A stretch of 64,000 bases of DNA, taken from the NCBI GenBank assembly GCA_001404055.1, contig CXTY01000014.1, positions 434,001 through 498,000 of the forward strand. Direction: 5' to 3'. A model generated the notes under the pieces. It searched no databases, was not told where the DNA came from, and saw only the letters and a list, made by a program, of their open reading frames with translations. Positions 25,338-34,091 of this stretch are shown piece by piece; the first letter of the stretch is position 1, and the number at the start of each line of letters is the position of its first letter. The DNA comes from Roseibium album (GTDB lineage Bacteria; Pseudomonadota; Alphaproteobacteria; Rhizobiales; Stappiaceae). The translations under genes were made by a program, and so were the position numbers.

Positions 25338-26441
25338 ATGCGCGTCAAATTTTCATACATACTAGCCACAGCGCTGGCCGCAGGGATCGGCGTATGGATG
25401 TCGAGTGGAACAGTCGTCGTCGGCGGTGTGGGGGATGGTGAAAATGCCACTCCACCACCTGCAGCACGTGTTGCTGAGGGGCAAAATAGCACCTTCCGTG
25501 TAGAAGTTCTGGAGCTGATGGCCCAGGACCGTCAGGCGGTTCTTGAAGTTCGGGGCCGAACTGAGTCTGAAGCCAAGGTCGCTGTTCGCTCAGAGACCAC
25601 GGATGACGTCGTTGCGCGCCCTGCACGCGAAGGTGCCCACGTTTCAGTTGGTGACATCTTGTGTGTGCTCGACAAAGGCACGCGCGAGGCCCGCATTCTT
25701 GAAGCCAAAGCACTCGTGGCGCAGGCAGAGATGGATCATGCAGCAGCCTCTCAGCTGGCAAAAAAGGGCTACACCGCACAAACAAGAGCCGCCGCAACGC
25801 AAGCTTTGCTCGACGCGGCACGCGCACGCATTGAAGAGGCAGAGCTTGAGCTGGCGCACACCGTCATCAGATCGCCAATCAACGGCGTCATTCAAACACC
25901 AATGGCAGAAGTAGGCGCGCAACTCGACAAGGGCGACATTTGTGCGACAGTTGTCGATTCAGATCCGATGATCGCCATCGGCCAGGTTTCGGAACTTAGC
26001 ATCAGCCAGATTTCGCTCGGCATGACAGCGATTGTTGAGCTGGTCACAGGGGAAACCCTGAATGGCAAGGTTCGCTACATTTCACCGTCAGCAAACCCGG
26101 ACACGCGTACATTCCGCATTGAAGTTGAGTTGCCAAATCCTGATGGAAAAGCGCGCGACGGCGTCACCGCTGTAACGCGGCTGCCGCTGCCAGTTGAAAA
26201 GGCACACAAGATCTCTCCTGCCATCCTGACGTTGAACGACAGTGGTGTGGTCGGTATCCGCGCCGTAAGTGGTGACAACAAAACCGAATTCCATCCAATC
26301 AAGGTTCTGGGCGGCGAGAATGACGGTCTCTGGGTCGGCGGACTTCCGGAAGAAATCACGGTAATCGTCGTTGGCCAGGAATATGTCCGCGATGGCGAAA
26401 TCGTGGAACCAGTGTTTGAAACTGCTGAGGTCAGCCAATGA
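25338..26441 (+). CDS. RND efflux periplasmic adaptor (membrane fusion protein)
   Basis: 367 residues of the HlyD/AcrA type. N-terminal hydrophobic anchor (8-30), then lipoyl half-motifs (VVARPAREGAHVSVGDILCVLD and TVIRSPINGVIQTPMAEVGAQLDKGDI) flanking a short alpha-hairpin (ARILEAKALVAQAEMDHAAA...RIEEAELELAH), and a beta-barrel domain (GMTAIVELVTGETLNGKVRYISP). Links the inner-membrane pump to an outer-membrane channel; no TolC-like gene is in this window. Its stop overlaps the pump start by 4 bases (ATGA). Confidence 0.93.
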   Translation: MRVKFSYILATALAAGIGVWMSSGTVVVGGVGDGENATPPPAARVAEGQNSTFRVEVLELMAQDRQAVLEVRGRTESEAKVAVRSETTDDVVARPAREGAHVSVGDILCVLDKGTREARILEAKALVAQAEMDHAAASQLAKKGYTAQTRAAATQALLDAARARIEEAELELAHTVIRSPINGVIQTPMAEVGAQLDKGDICATVVDSDPMIAIGQVSELSISQISLGMTAIVELVTGETLNGKVRYISPSANPDTRTFRIEVELPNPDGKARDGVTAVTRLPLPVEKAHKISPAILTLNDSGVVGIRAVSGDNKTEFHPIKVLGGENDGLWVGGLPEEITVIVVGQEYVRDGEIVEPVFETAEVSQ

Positions 26442-29400
26442 TAAGTATGCTCGAAGGCGTCCTCAGGCGTCCCAAAACAGTTTTTGTGCTGATGATTGCG
26501 CTGCTTGTTGCCGGCGTCTTCAGCTACATCAACATTCCGAAAGAAGACAGCCCGGACATTGACGTGCCGATCTTCTACGTCTCGATCGCGCAGCAGGGGA
26601 TTTCACCTGAAGATGCCGAACGCCTGCTTGTCCGTCCGATGGAGACGGAGTTGCGTGGGCTGGATGGCCTGAAGGAAATCACTGCGATCGCCTCTGAAGG
26701 CCATGCCGGCATTGTCCTGGAGTTCGACATCTCGTTCGACAAGGACGAAGCACTGGCCGATGTCCGCGACAAGGTTGACGCCGCAAAGGGCGAACTACCT
26801 GCGGACGCTGAAGAACCAACTATCTCGGAAACGAACTTCGCCCTGGTGCCGACCATCACCATTGCGTTGTCCGGCAATGTACCTGAACGCACGCTTTATC
26901 AGCACGCGCGCCGCCTCAAGGACCAGGTGGAAGCAATCGACACCGTGCGATCAGCGGACTTGAAGGGACACCGGGAAGAGCTTCTTGAAGTTCTTATCGA
27001 CTCCAAGAAACTTGAGTCTTATGCGATCACGCAGCAGGAATTGCTGACTTCGCTTTCCAACAACAACCAACTTGTGCCCGCTGGCTACATCGATGGTGGT
27101 CAGGGACGTTTCAACGTCAAGGTTCCCGGCCTTGTTGAGACCGCGCTTGATGTTTATTCGCTGCCAATCAAACAGGCTGGCGAAGGTGTTGTGACCCTCA
27201 GCGATGTCGCCGAGATCCGTCGCACATTCAAGGATCCAGACAGCTATACCCGCGTGAACGGGAATCCGGCCATTGCGCTGGACGTAACCAAGCGCATCGG
27301 CACCAACATCATTGAAAACAACATTGCGATCCGAGCGGTTGTTGACGAAGCTTCCAAGGATTGGCCCGAGACCATCAAGGTCGATTACATGCTGGACATG
27401 TCGTCAAACATCTTTGAGGTCCTGGGATCGCTTCAGTCGTCGATCATGACAGCGATTTTCCTGGTGATGATTCTGGTTCTGGCTGCCCTCGGCATGCGTT
27501 CTGCGCTCCTTGTTGGACTTGCAATCCCGACATCCTTCATGGTCGGCTTCCTGATCCTGTCTGGGCTCGGTTACACTGTGAACATCATGGTGATGTTCGG
27601 CCTGGTGCTGACTGTCGGGATGCTCGTCGATGGCGCGATTGTCATGGTCGAATATGCCGATCGCAAGGTTCATGAAGGCATGGAAGACCGCGAAGCCTAC
27701 ATTCGCGCTGCCAAGCTGATGTTCTGGCCCATCGTATCCTCGACTGCAACCACGCTGGTTGCCTTCTTGCCGATGCTGCTATGGCCAGGTGTTGCTGGCG
27801 AATTCATGAGCTACCTGCCGATCATGGTTATCATCGTCCTGATGGCCGCGCTGCTCACAGCCATGGTCTTCCTGCCGGTGACCGGTGGCATCTTTGCCGT
27901 GGTGACGCATTATATCGAACGGCATGCTGCTGGTCTGCTGGCGCTGATGTTTGGCGTCATTGCCGCCATGTCCGCGCTGGTATTGTCCGGCGCCCAACCT
28001 GGAACACCGGATTTTGCCGCAAATCTTGCAGCGTCCCCAATGGCTGTCCCACTGGCAGTCCTGGCGCTTGTCGTCGTCGGCACTGGTTCTTTCCTGGTGC
28101 TGCGCCCATTTGTTCGTTGGCGCAGACAAAGGGCAGCACAGCAAGCGGAAGCTGAAAGCCGGAAGCCGCTCAAGAGCTATCGTCCGGTAACTTTTGTCTC
28201 GCTCGCATTCGAGATGCTTGCGGTCGGCTTTGCGGCCTACTTTGCCTATTTCCTGCTCACCACGCGACCAGCAGTGATTACTGACACGATTTCGTCGGTG
28301 TTCTTCTACCTGTCCGAGTTGGCAATGCCGCTTGCGGTTCTGGCCAATCCGATTTCGCTCGACGTCGGTTTCTATCTCACGGTAATCGGCTTTACGCTTC
28401 TGGCCGTTTGGGCAGGATACAAGGCAATTTCACCGCTGGTTCATTTGCTTGAATGGATCTTCGACGGCATCCGGAATTTCCTCGGACTTGGTAGCCGCAA
28501 CGGTGGCACCGACAATGGAAAACCAGCTGAACTTCAGTTTGACGCCGGAACAGTTGGTGGTCTCACAGGCCTTTATGTACGCCACCTGAAACTACTGGCC
28601 GGCAATCCAATTGGAAATGTCCTGACCCTCGTTGCCGTGTTCGGTATTTGCGCGGTGATCTTCAACGCGTTTTCGTCGAATCCGACCGGCGTTGAATTCT
28701 TCGTCGACGAAGAGCCCGATCAGGCCGTTGTGATGGTTTCGGCACGTGGCAACATGTCGGCTGCCGAGTCACTTGCCATCGTACAGCAGGTCGAAGCTGA
28801 AGTGCTTCAGACCGTAGGTATCCAGAATGTCATCACCTCCGCCTTCCCTCCGGGAGGTGGCAGTGGTCCACAGTTCATCGGCGGCGTGCAGGACAAACCT
28901 GGCGATGTAATCGGTGAAATGTCTCTGGAACTGGCGAAATATTGCTGCCGCCGCAAGTATGTCGAGATTGTCGCCGAGATCCGCGACAGGACCGCATCTA
29001 TTCCTGGTATCAAGGTTGAGACACGGAAGATCGAAGGCGGTCCTCCGACGGGCAAAGACATTCAGCTTGAGGTCAAGTCAACCGACTATGACACGATGGT
29101 GGAACAGGTTGCCCGTATCCGCGATCATCTTGACCAGATGGAGAATCTGCTCGACCAGGAAGACGGTCGTCCCCTGCCCGGTATCGAATGGCAAATCACC
29201 ATCGATCGTGAACAGGCTGGCCGCTACCAGGCTGGTATCGCCTCCGTCGGCAACATGGTTCAGCTTGTCACCAACGGCGTTCTGATCGGCAAATACCGGC
29301 CGACCGACTCCGAGGATGAAGTCGACATTCGTGTCAGGCTTCCAGCCAGTGAGCGTACGCTCGACCGGTTTGACAAACTGCGCCTGCAGACGCCGCTCGG

Positions 29401-30433
29401 TCTGGTGCCGATTGCCAACTTCATCGACCGTGCGCCGGAACAAAAGGTTTCGTCCATTGCCCGCCGTGACGGTCTCTATTCGATGATGCTGAAGGCAACT
29501 GTCGACCAGACAGCACTGGATGCGGAAGGCAAACCATTGACGGTCGATGCCAAGGTCAAGGAATTGAATGACTGGTTGGAAGCGCAGGTTTTCCCGGACA
29601 ACGTCTTCCTGCAGTTTCGCGGCGCCGATGAGGACCAGAAGGAATCAGGTGAGTTTCTGATGAAAGCCATGGTGGCTTCACTGTTCCTGATGTTCCTGAT
29701 CCTGCTCACCCAGTTCAACTCGTTCTATCAGACGTTCCTGACCCTCTCGACGGTTGTCATGTCGGTCATGGGCGTGCTGCTGGGCATGATGCTGACAGGC
29801 CAGAAGTTCTCGATCATCATGACTGGAACCGGGATCGTGGCGCTTGCGGGGATCGTGGTGAACAACGCCATCGTTCTGATCGATACCTATAACCGCTTCC
29901 GACACGATGGTTTCGAGCCGCTTGACGCTATCTTGAAGACATCAGGTCAGCGGATCCGTCCGATCCTGCTGACGACAGTAACGACGATTGTCGGCCTTGT
30001 TCCAATGGCAACCGCTGTCAACCTGAACTTCTTCTCGCAGACTGTTGCGGTCGGTGGGATCACGGCAATCTGGTGGATCCAGCTGTCGACGGCAGTGATT
30101 GCCGGCTTGGCTTTCTCGACGATCCTGACGCTCATCATGATACCGGTCGCAATAGCCATACCGAGTACCTGGGTGAATACCGGCAAGGCAATCTGGCACT
30201 GGCCGCGGAGGTCAAAAACCGAGGCACTGGTCTATGCCCCGCGCCACCCCGAAGTTCAGGATGAAGTGGAACAGGAAGACGACAAGACAGAGGTAGTGCC
30301 CGCACCGGAACCTAAAATTGCTCCACCACCCGAGCAAGAAGAGGAACGTCCCGCTGCAAAGGTGGTGGCCATGCCAAAGCCGAAGCCTCCAAAAGTTCCC
30401 CCGCAGGAAGACCTTCCGCACGCAGCGGAGTGA
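26438..30433 (+). CDS. RND efflux pump permease with extra membrane helices
   Basis: 1331 residues, about 290 longer than AcrB-type pumps. The usual halves are present: TM1 near 15-33, porter domain, TM2-TM6 to about 487, and a second half from TM7 at 725-745 with DEEPDQAVVMVS. Between TM6 and TM7, where AcrB has a short loop, about 200 residues (495-700) carry four or five additional hydrophobic stretches (near 500-517, 536-556, 585-607, 618-637, 645-663). TM4 reads MLVDGAIVM (Asp398, but Gly where AcrB has its second Asp) and TM10 VVNNAIVL (Asn where AcrB has Lys). A Pro/Glu-rich cytosolic tail of about 90 residues ends the protein. Substrate unknown. Confidence 0.93.
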   Translation: MISMLEGVLRRPKTVFVLMIALLVAGVFSYINIPKEDSPDIDVPIFYVSIAQQGISPEDAERLLVRPMETELRGLDGLKEITAIASEGHAGIVLEFDISFDKDEALADVRDKVDAAKGELPADAEEPTISETNFALVPTITIALSGNVPERTLYQHARRLKDQVEAIDTVRSADLKGHREELLEVLIDSKKLESYAITQQELLTSLSNNNQLVPAGYIDGGQGRFNVKVPGLVETALDVYSLPIKQAGEGVVTLSDVAEIRRTFKDPDSYTRVNGNPAIALDVTKRIGTNIIENNIAIRAVVDEASKDWPETIKVDYMLDMSSNIFEVLGSLQSSIMTAIFLVMILVLAALGMRSALLVGLAIPTSFMVGFLILSGLGYTVNIMVMFGLVLTVGMLVDGAIVMVEYADRKVHEGMEDREAYIRAAKLMFWPIVSSTATTLVAFLPMLLWPGVAGEFMSYLPIMVIIVLMAALLTAMVFLPVTGGIFAVVTHYIERHAAGLLALMFGVIAAMSALVLSGAQPGTPDFAANLAASPMAVPLAVLALVVVGTGSFLVLRPFVRWRRQRAAQQAEAESRKPLKSYRPVTFVSLAFEMLAVGFAAYFAYFLLTTRPAVITDTISSVFFYLSELAMPLAVLANPISLDVGFYLTVIGFTLLAVWAGYKAISPLVHLLEWIFDGIRNFLGLGSRNGGTDNGKPAELQFDAGTVGGLTGLYVRHLKLLAGNPIGNVLTLVAVFGICAVIFNAFSSNPTGVEFFVDEEPDQAVVMVSARGNMSAAESLAIVQQVEAEVLQTVGIQNVITSAFPPGGGSGPQFIGGVQDKPGDVIGEMSLELAKYCCRRKYVEIVAEIRDRTASIPGIKVETRKIEGGPPTGKDIQLEVKSTDYDTMVEQVARIRDHLDQMENLLDQEDGRPLPGIEWQITIDREQAGRYQAGIASVGNMVQLVTNGVLIGKYRPTDSEDEVDIRVRLPASERTLDRFDKLRLQTPLGLVPIANFIDRAPEQKVSSIARRDGLYSMMLKATVDQTALDAEGKPLTVDAKVKELNDWLEAQVFPDNVFLQFRGADEDQKESGEFLMKAMVASLFLMFLILLTQFNSFYQTFLTLSTVVMSVMGVLLGMMLTGQKFSIIMTGTGIVALAGIVVNNAIVLIDTYNRFRHDGFEPLDAILKTSGQRIRPILLTTVTTIVGLVPMATAVNLNFFSQTVAVGGITAIWWIQLSTAVIAGLAFSTILTLIMIPVAIAIPSTWVNTGKAIWHWPRRSKTEALVYAPRHPEVQDEVEQEDDKTEVVPAPEPKIAPPPEQEEERPAAKVVAMPKPKPPKVPPQEDLPHAAE

Positions 30434-30450
30434 TCCTCCAATCAAGACGA

Positions 30451-30479
30451 AAGGCCGCCACCCAGGCGACCTTATTTTT
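30451..30479 (+). terminator. Terminator of the padR-RND operon
   Basis: AAGGCCGCC pairs with GGCGACCTT (one mismatch in nine) around a 5-base loop, followed by ATTTTT, 18 bases after the pump's stop. A typical Rho-independent terminator. Confidence 0.75.
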
Positions 30480-30496
30480 GCAATTCTCTCCCTCCC

Positions 30497-30558
30497 CGCC
30501 CCGGCCTTCGAACCAGGGCCCTGTGTTATTTGAATTGGTCCCGGCTCAAGGCCGGGAC
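30497..30558. repeat. Double-hairpin intergenic repeat, copy B
   Basis: Related to the element at 12776-12836. A first, imperfect hairpin (CCCCGGCC ... AGGGCC) is followed by GTCCCGGC/GCCGGGAC (30538-30545, 30551-30558), a perfect 8-bp stem with a 5-base loop. Both copies share the sequence around GTG and AATTNGGTCCCGG. Likely a dispersed palindromic element of this genome. Confidence 0.6.
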
Positions 30559-30710
30559 AGCGCCTGGAACCCTTAAGACTGTCGCAAATTGCTCGGTCCC
30601 CACCCCTGGGATCACTCTATGTATTTTTCCGTAATCGATTTCCAATCCCAAGTTCCTTCGCTTTTCGTATCCAATTCGCAATCTAAAATAGACTTGAAAG
30701 AATTTGAATT

Positions 30711-30743
30711 TCCAATATAGTTGCATCGTACAACTATATTGGA
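30711..30743. promoter_or_regulatory. 13-bp-arm palindrome before the MarR-GNAT gene
   Basis: TCCAATATAGTTG (30711-30723) and CAACTATATTGGA (30731-30743) are perfect complements with a 7-base spacer, ending 7 bases before ATG 30751. The inner AGTTG/CAACT halves look like MarR-type recognition. Binding would block translation start and promoter alike, so strong autorepression is likely. No room remains for a long leader or a standard SD. Confidence 0.65.
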
Positions 30744-30750
30744 TTTTGAT

Positions 30751-31701
30751 ATGCAGACCGCCTCCCCAGATGTCGTTCACGACATTCGTGCAGCCTCCCG
30801 CCAGCTTGTCCGTGAGTTCGGTTTTCTGGACAAGACCATTGCAGGTACGGACCTTTCCGGATCCGGTGTCCACGCCATTTTGGAAATTGGATTGAACCCG
30901 GGCATCACCGCCAAGGAAATCGCCACCAAACTGAAACTGGAAAAGTCCACGGTGAGCCGATTGCTGAAGTCATTGGAGGCGCGCAGTGAAATCTCACAAT
31001 CTCGTTCCAAGACAGATGGACGGGCATTCGGTCTTAATCTCACGGAAACAGGCAAGAAGACCTTTAACGCCATTGACAGTTTCGGCAATAATCAGGTGAA
31101 GGACGCCCTCACTCGTCTAACCGCCAAACCTGCAGAGACGGTCGCAGGGGCCATGACAGCTTACGCAGAAGCCCTAGCAGGCAAAGAGCCTGATCCTAAA
31201 CAGATCCAGCAAAACCACGAGGTCGTTGAGGGCTACCAGACCGGCATGATTGGCGATGTCGCTGCACTTCATGCGCGCACGCACGGTCCGGTGATTGGGA
31301 TGGGACCAACCTTTGAAAGCGTGGTCTCGCAGGCGATGGCGGAGTTTTTGCCGCGTATCACCAATCCGGTGAACAACAGCTGGAACGTCGTTGAAGACGG
31401 TGAGATCATCGGATCAATCAGCATCGATGGCGAAGACCTTGGTGAAGGTATTGCGCATCTTCGCTGGTTCATTCTGTCTGAACGATTGAGAGGCAAAGGT
31501 CTTGGAAAGGTCTTGCTCGCAAAAGCGCTCGAGCATTGCGATGATCACGGTTTCAAGGAAATCCATCTCTGGACGCTGAAGGGCCTCGACGCCGCTCGGT
31601 CCCTTTATGAACGCAGTGGATTTGAACTGGTTGAAGAATATGTCGGCGACCAATGGGGGAAGGCTGTTACTGAACAGAAATTCGTCCGCAACAGACTTTG
31701 A
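30751..31701 (+). CDS. MarR regulator fused to GNAT acetyltransferase
   Basis: 316 residues in two parts. Residues about 5-140 are a MarR-type winged helix (ILEIGLNPGITAKEIATKLKLEKSTVSRLLKSLEARSEISQ with wing RSKTDGRAF). Residues about 155-316 are a GNAT acetyltransferase with the acetyl-CoA loop RGKGLG and LDAARSLYERSGF near the end. Such fusions are widespread; the substrate is generally unknown, with small-molecule detoxification or amino-acid modification proposed. Start at 30751 follows a palindrome directly; a TTG at 30721 inside the palindrome is less likely. Convergent with the next GNAT gene. Confidence 0.9.
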   Translation: MQTASPDVVHDIRAASRQLVREFGFLDKTIAGTDLSGSGVHAILEIGLNPGITAKEIATKLKLEKSTVSRLLKSLEARSEISQSRSKTDGRAFGLNLTETGKKTFNAIDSFGNNQVKDALTRLTAKPAETVAGAMTAYAEALAGKEPDPKQIQQNHEVVEGYQTGMIGDVAALHARTHGPVIGMGPTFESVVSQAMAEFLPRITNPVNNSWNVVEDGEIIGSISIDGEDLGEGIAHLRWFILSERLRGKGLGKVLLAKALEHCDDHGFKEIHLWTLKGLDAARSLYERSGFELVEEYVGDQWGKAVTEQKFVRNRL

Positions 31702-31711
31702 ATTACGCGCC

Positions 31712-32239
31712 TCAAGACACCCAGAGAGCCTTTGAATCCCAAGGTTCCGGAACAATCAGTTTTCCTGACAATCTAGGTTTGTCGGACCGAAGTTGAACCG
31801 ATTGCCAGGCGTCTTTCCAGCCGTCGGGCAATTGATAAGGTGGCTCGATTTTGTCGTCCGGCGCGAAGTCAAATCGACTGTAGTAGTTCGGGTCTCCAAG
31901 AACCATGACCTGACCGATACCCAGGCCTTTCATGCATACGAATCCCTGACGCACCAGAGCGCTGCCAATACCTTGAGCATGAGAATCAGGTGCCGCGCAT
32001 AAAGGTGCCAGCAGAGCTACCTCTGCCTCTCCCGGCGCTACCTGGCACAAGGTAAAGGCGACATGCCCGACAATCCGGTTCTGACGGACAGCAACAAAGG
32101 AGTGGACGGGATAGTCCCCGTTCACAAGTTCGCGCACCAGCGGAAACAAGTCTTCGTCTGGAAACGCCTCTGAATAGAGGTGCTCAATTTCCGTCAAATC
32201 TGATGGTGTACTCAGCCTCAACTCAGTTTGATCGTCCAT
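31712..32239 (-). CDS. GNAT acetyltransferase, YhbS-like
   Basis: 175 residues. GAGGAGG 6 bases before ATG 32239 fixes the start, discarding 69 residues of open frame. Core motifs: IVGHVAFTLCQV (beta strands), APLCAAPDSHAQGIGSALVRQG (acetyl-CoA loop QGIGSA) and MVLGDPNYYSRFDFAP, typical of the YhbS family. YhbS-type enzymes acetylate small molecules or tRNA/proteins; target unknown. Its end is 10 bases from the end of the MarR-GNAT gene. Confidence 0.9.
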   Translation of the reverse strand: MDDQTELRLSTPSDLTEIEHLYSEAFPDEDLFPLVRELVNGDYPVHSFVAVRQNRIVGHVAFTLCQVAPGEAEVALLAPLCAAPDSHAQGIGSALVRQGFVCMKGLGIGQVMVLGDPNYYSRFDFAPDDKIEPPYQLPDGWKDAWQSVQLRSDKPRLSGKLIVPEPWDSKALWVS

Positions 32240-32309
32240 CTTCACCTCCTCAGACCAGAGTTGAACCGGCAGAAAAATGCCATAGTCATCTCTGCAAAGC
32301 AGAATACCG

Positions 32310-33182
32310 CTAATTCCCGTGATCCTTGTCGCGGTCGCCGATATTGTCCAGGTCCGTGTCGCATTCATCGCCATCATCGTGCAACGCAAGCGTCTCGTCA
32401 GCCTTGGCCAACTTCCGATGCGAACGCCAGGAAAACGGTATCGCAAGCAGATAAATCACAGACACTGCGGAGAGCATGCGAAACGGATAACTGGCTGTCA
32501 GCGCCACGAACAAAACCGCAACCACGAACAACGGCAGAACGAAATCCCGGCGAACGCGCGTTCCGAGTGTCTTGCCGGAGAAGGTCGGCAATCGGCTGAT
32601 CAGCAGGAATGCGATCCCGATCGTGTAGGCAGCAACAAAGGCACTGTCTGCAAACCAGTGCGGAAACAGCCCCAGAAAATCCAGGTAGATAGGCAAGAGG
32701 ACCGTCAACGCGCCCGCAGGTGCTGGAACACCAGTGAAGAACCGCGAGGCCCAGGCCGGCTTGTCCGGATCTTCCAATGCAACGTTGAAACGTGCCAGCC
32801 TTAGTGCGGCACATATCGCGAATATCAGAGCCGCAATCCAGCCGAGAGATCCAGCATCCTTCAGAATCCAGAGGTAGAGCATCAACGCCGGGACGACACC
32901 GAAGTTCACAAAATCAGCAAGAGAGTCCAGTTCCGCGCCGAATTTTGACGTGCCCTTCAGGAGACGGGCAACGCGGCCATCGATTCCATCCAGAACTGCT
33001 GCGAGGAGCACCGCAAATACCGCGAACTCCCAACGCCCCTCGAAGGCCATCCGAACTGCCGTCAAGCCGGAACAAAGCGCCAGCAGTGTCACCATATTAG
33101 GGACAATCAGCCTCAAGGGCACCCGTCGGAACCTGGGCGCCTGCCGCGATTTGAGATCAGAAGGTTTGGGAGACTGGTTCAC
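32310..33182 (-). CDS. pssA: CDP-diacylglycerol-serine O-phosphatidyltransferase
   Basis: Makes phosphatidylserine from CDP-diacylglycerol and serine in the inner membrane. 290 residues with about eight hydrophobic helices. The CDP-alcohol phosphotransferase motif is complete: Asp68-Gly69-x2-Ala72-Arg73-x8-Gly82-x3-Asp86-x3-Asp90. The tail is rich in Asp (DDGDECDTDLDN). Eight bases after psd, with which it forms the PE synthesis operon. Confidence 0.95.
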   Translation of the reverse strand: MNQSPKPSDLKSRQAPRFRRVPLRLIVPNMVTLLALCSGLTAVRMAFEGRWEFAVFAVLLAAVLDGIDGRVARLLKGTSKFGAELDSLADFVNFGVVPALMLYLWILKDAGSLGWIAALIFAICAALRLARFNVALEDPDKPAWASRFFTGVPAPAGALTVLLPIYLDFLGLFPHWFADSAFVAAYTIGIAFLLISRLPTFSGKTLGTRVRRDFVLPLFVVAVLFVALTASYPFRMLSAVSVIYLLAIPFSWRSHRKLAKADETLALHDDGDECDTDLDNIGDRDKDHGN

Positions 33183-33190
33183 GAGCGGCC

Positions 33191-33895
33191 TCAGCTTACG
33201 CGTGTCAGTGTCTGTGCCGGCGCCTGTGGCTCCTTCAGATCAGCCAGAACGGTTTCCCCGGCAATCATGATCTGGCCGAGCGCGACCTTTGGTACAGTAC
33301 CAACCGGAAAATAGACATCAAGGCGCGAACCGAACCGGATCAGACCGAAGCGTTCGCCAGCATTTGTCGTCTCCCCTTCGCGCACGAAACATACGATCCG
33401 CCGTGCAACCAGTCCAGCAATTTGCACAACGCCAATCTGCGTGTCACCAGCATCGATCACTAGACCATTGCGCTCGTTGTCATCGCTCGCCTTGTCGAGT
33501 TCCGCATTCAGGAATTTACCGGCACGATAGGCCACACGTGTAATCTTACCGCCAATCGGCGCCCGGTTCACGTGACAGTTGAACACATTCATGAAAATCG
33601 AAACCCGCATAAGCGGTTCATCACTAAGCTCAAGTTCTTGCGGTGCACGCGCCAGACCAACATGGCTGACAACACCGTCGGCTGGCGAGATCACAAGCCC
33701 CTCGCCAACAGGTGTCACTCGCTTCGGATCACGAAAGAAATAGCAGACCCAGCCAGTGAAAAAGAGCCCTATCCAGAACAGCGGAGCGATGAAGTAACCA
33801 ACGACCAGCGTCGCCACCAGCGCTATTGCAACAAACGGCCAACCTTCCCGGTGGATCGGAACCATGGACTTCGTTACGGAATCAACTATCGACAT
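33191..33895 (-). CDS. psd: Phosphatidylserine decarboxylase proenzyme (short type)
   Basis: Converts phosphatidylserine to phosphatidylethanolamine. 234 residues, the short form found in Hyphomicrobiales. Self-cleavage should occur between Gly189 and Ser190 in [12 protein letters not shown], turning Ser190 into the pyruvoyl group. [11 protein letters not shown] (70-80) and [16 protein letters not shown] (101-116) are further family blocks. Membrane segments near 20-52. ATG 33895 is used; the TTG in front is dispensable. Confidence 0.95.
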   Translation of the reverse strand: MSIVDSVTKSMVPIHREGWPFVAIALVATLVVGYFIAPLFWIGLFFTGWVCYFFRDPKRVTPVGEGLVISPADGVVSHVGLARAPQELELSDEPLMRVSIFMNVFNCHVNRAPIGGKITRVAYRAGKFLNAELDKASDDNERNGLVIDAGDTQIGVVQIAGLVARRIVCFVREGETTNAGERFGLIRFGSRLDVYFPVGTVPKVALGQIMIAGETVLADLKEPQAPAQTLTRVS

Positions 33896-34091
33896 CAAAA
33901 TCTTCCGATTTCAGAATTGGTGCACTGTTGCTAGTACGGGCTACAGCGACAAATTTGCCAGAGACCGGAAATGCACCTGTTGCGCTTCTCATTGCCATCG
34001 CTTCTAGAGACTTTTTGAACCAAAGAGAACCGGTTTTTCCTGAAATTCGCGTGGCCTTTGAACAGCTTTCCCCTGAGTTCGACGATATAGA

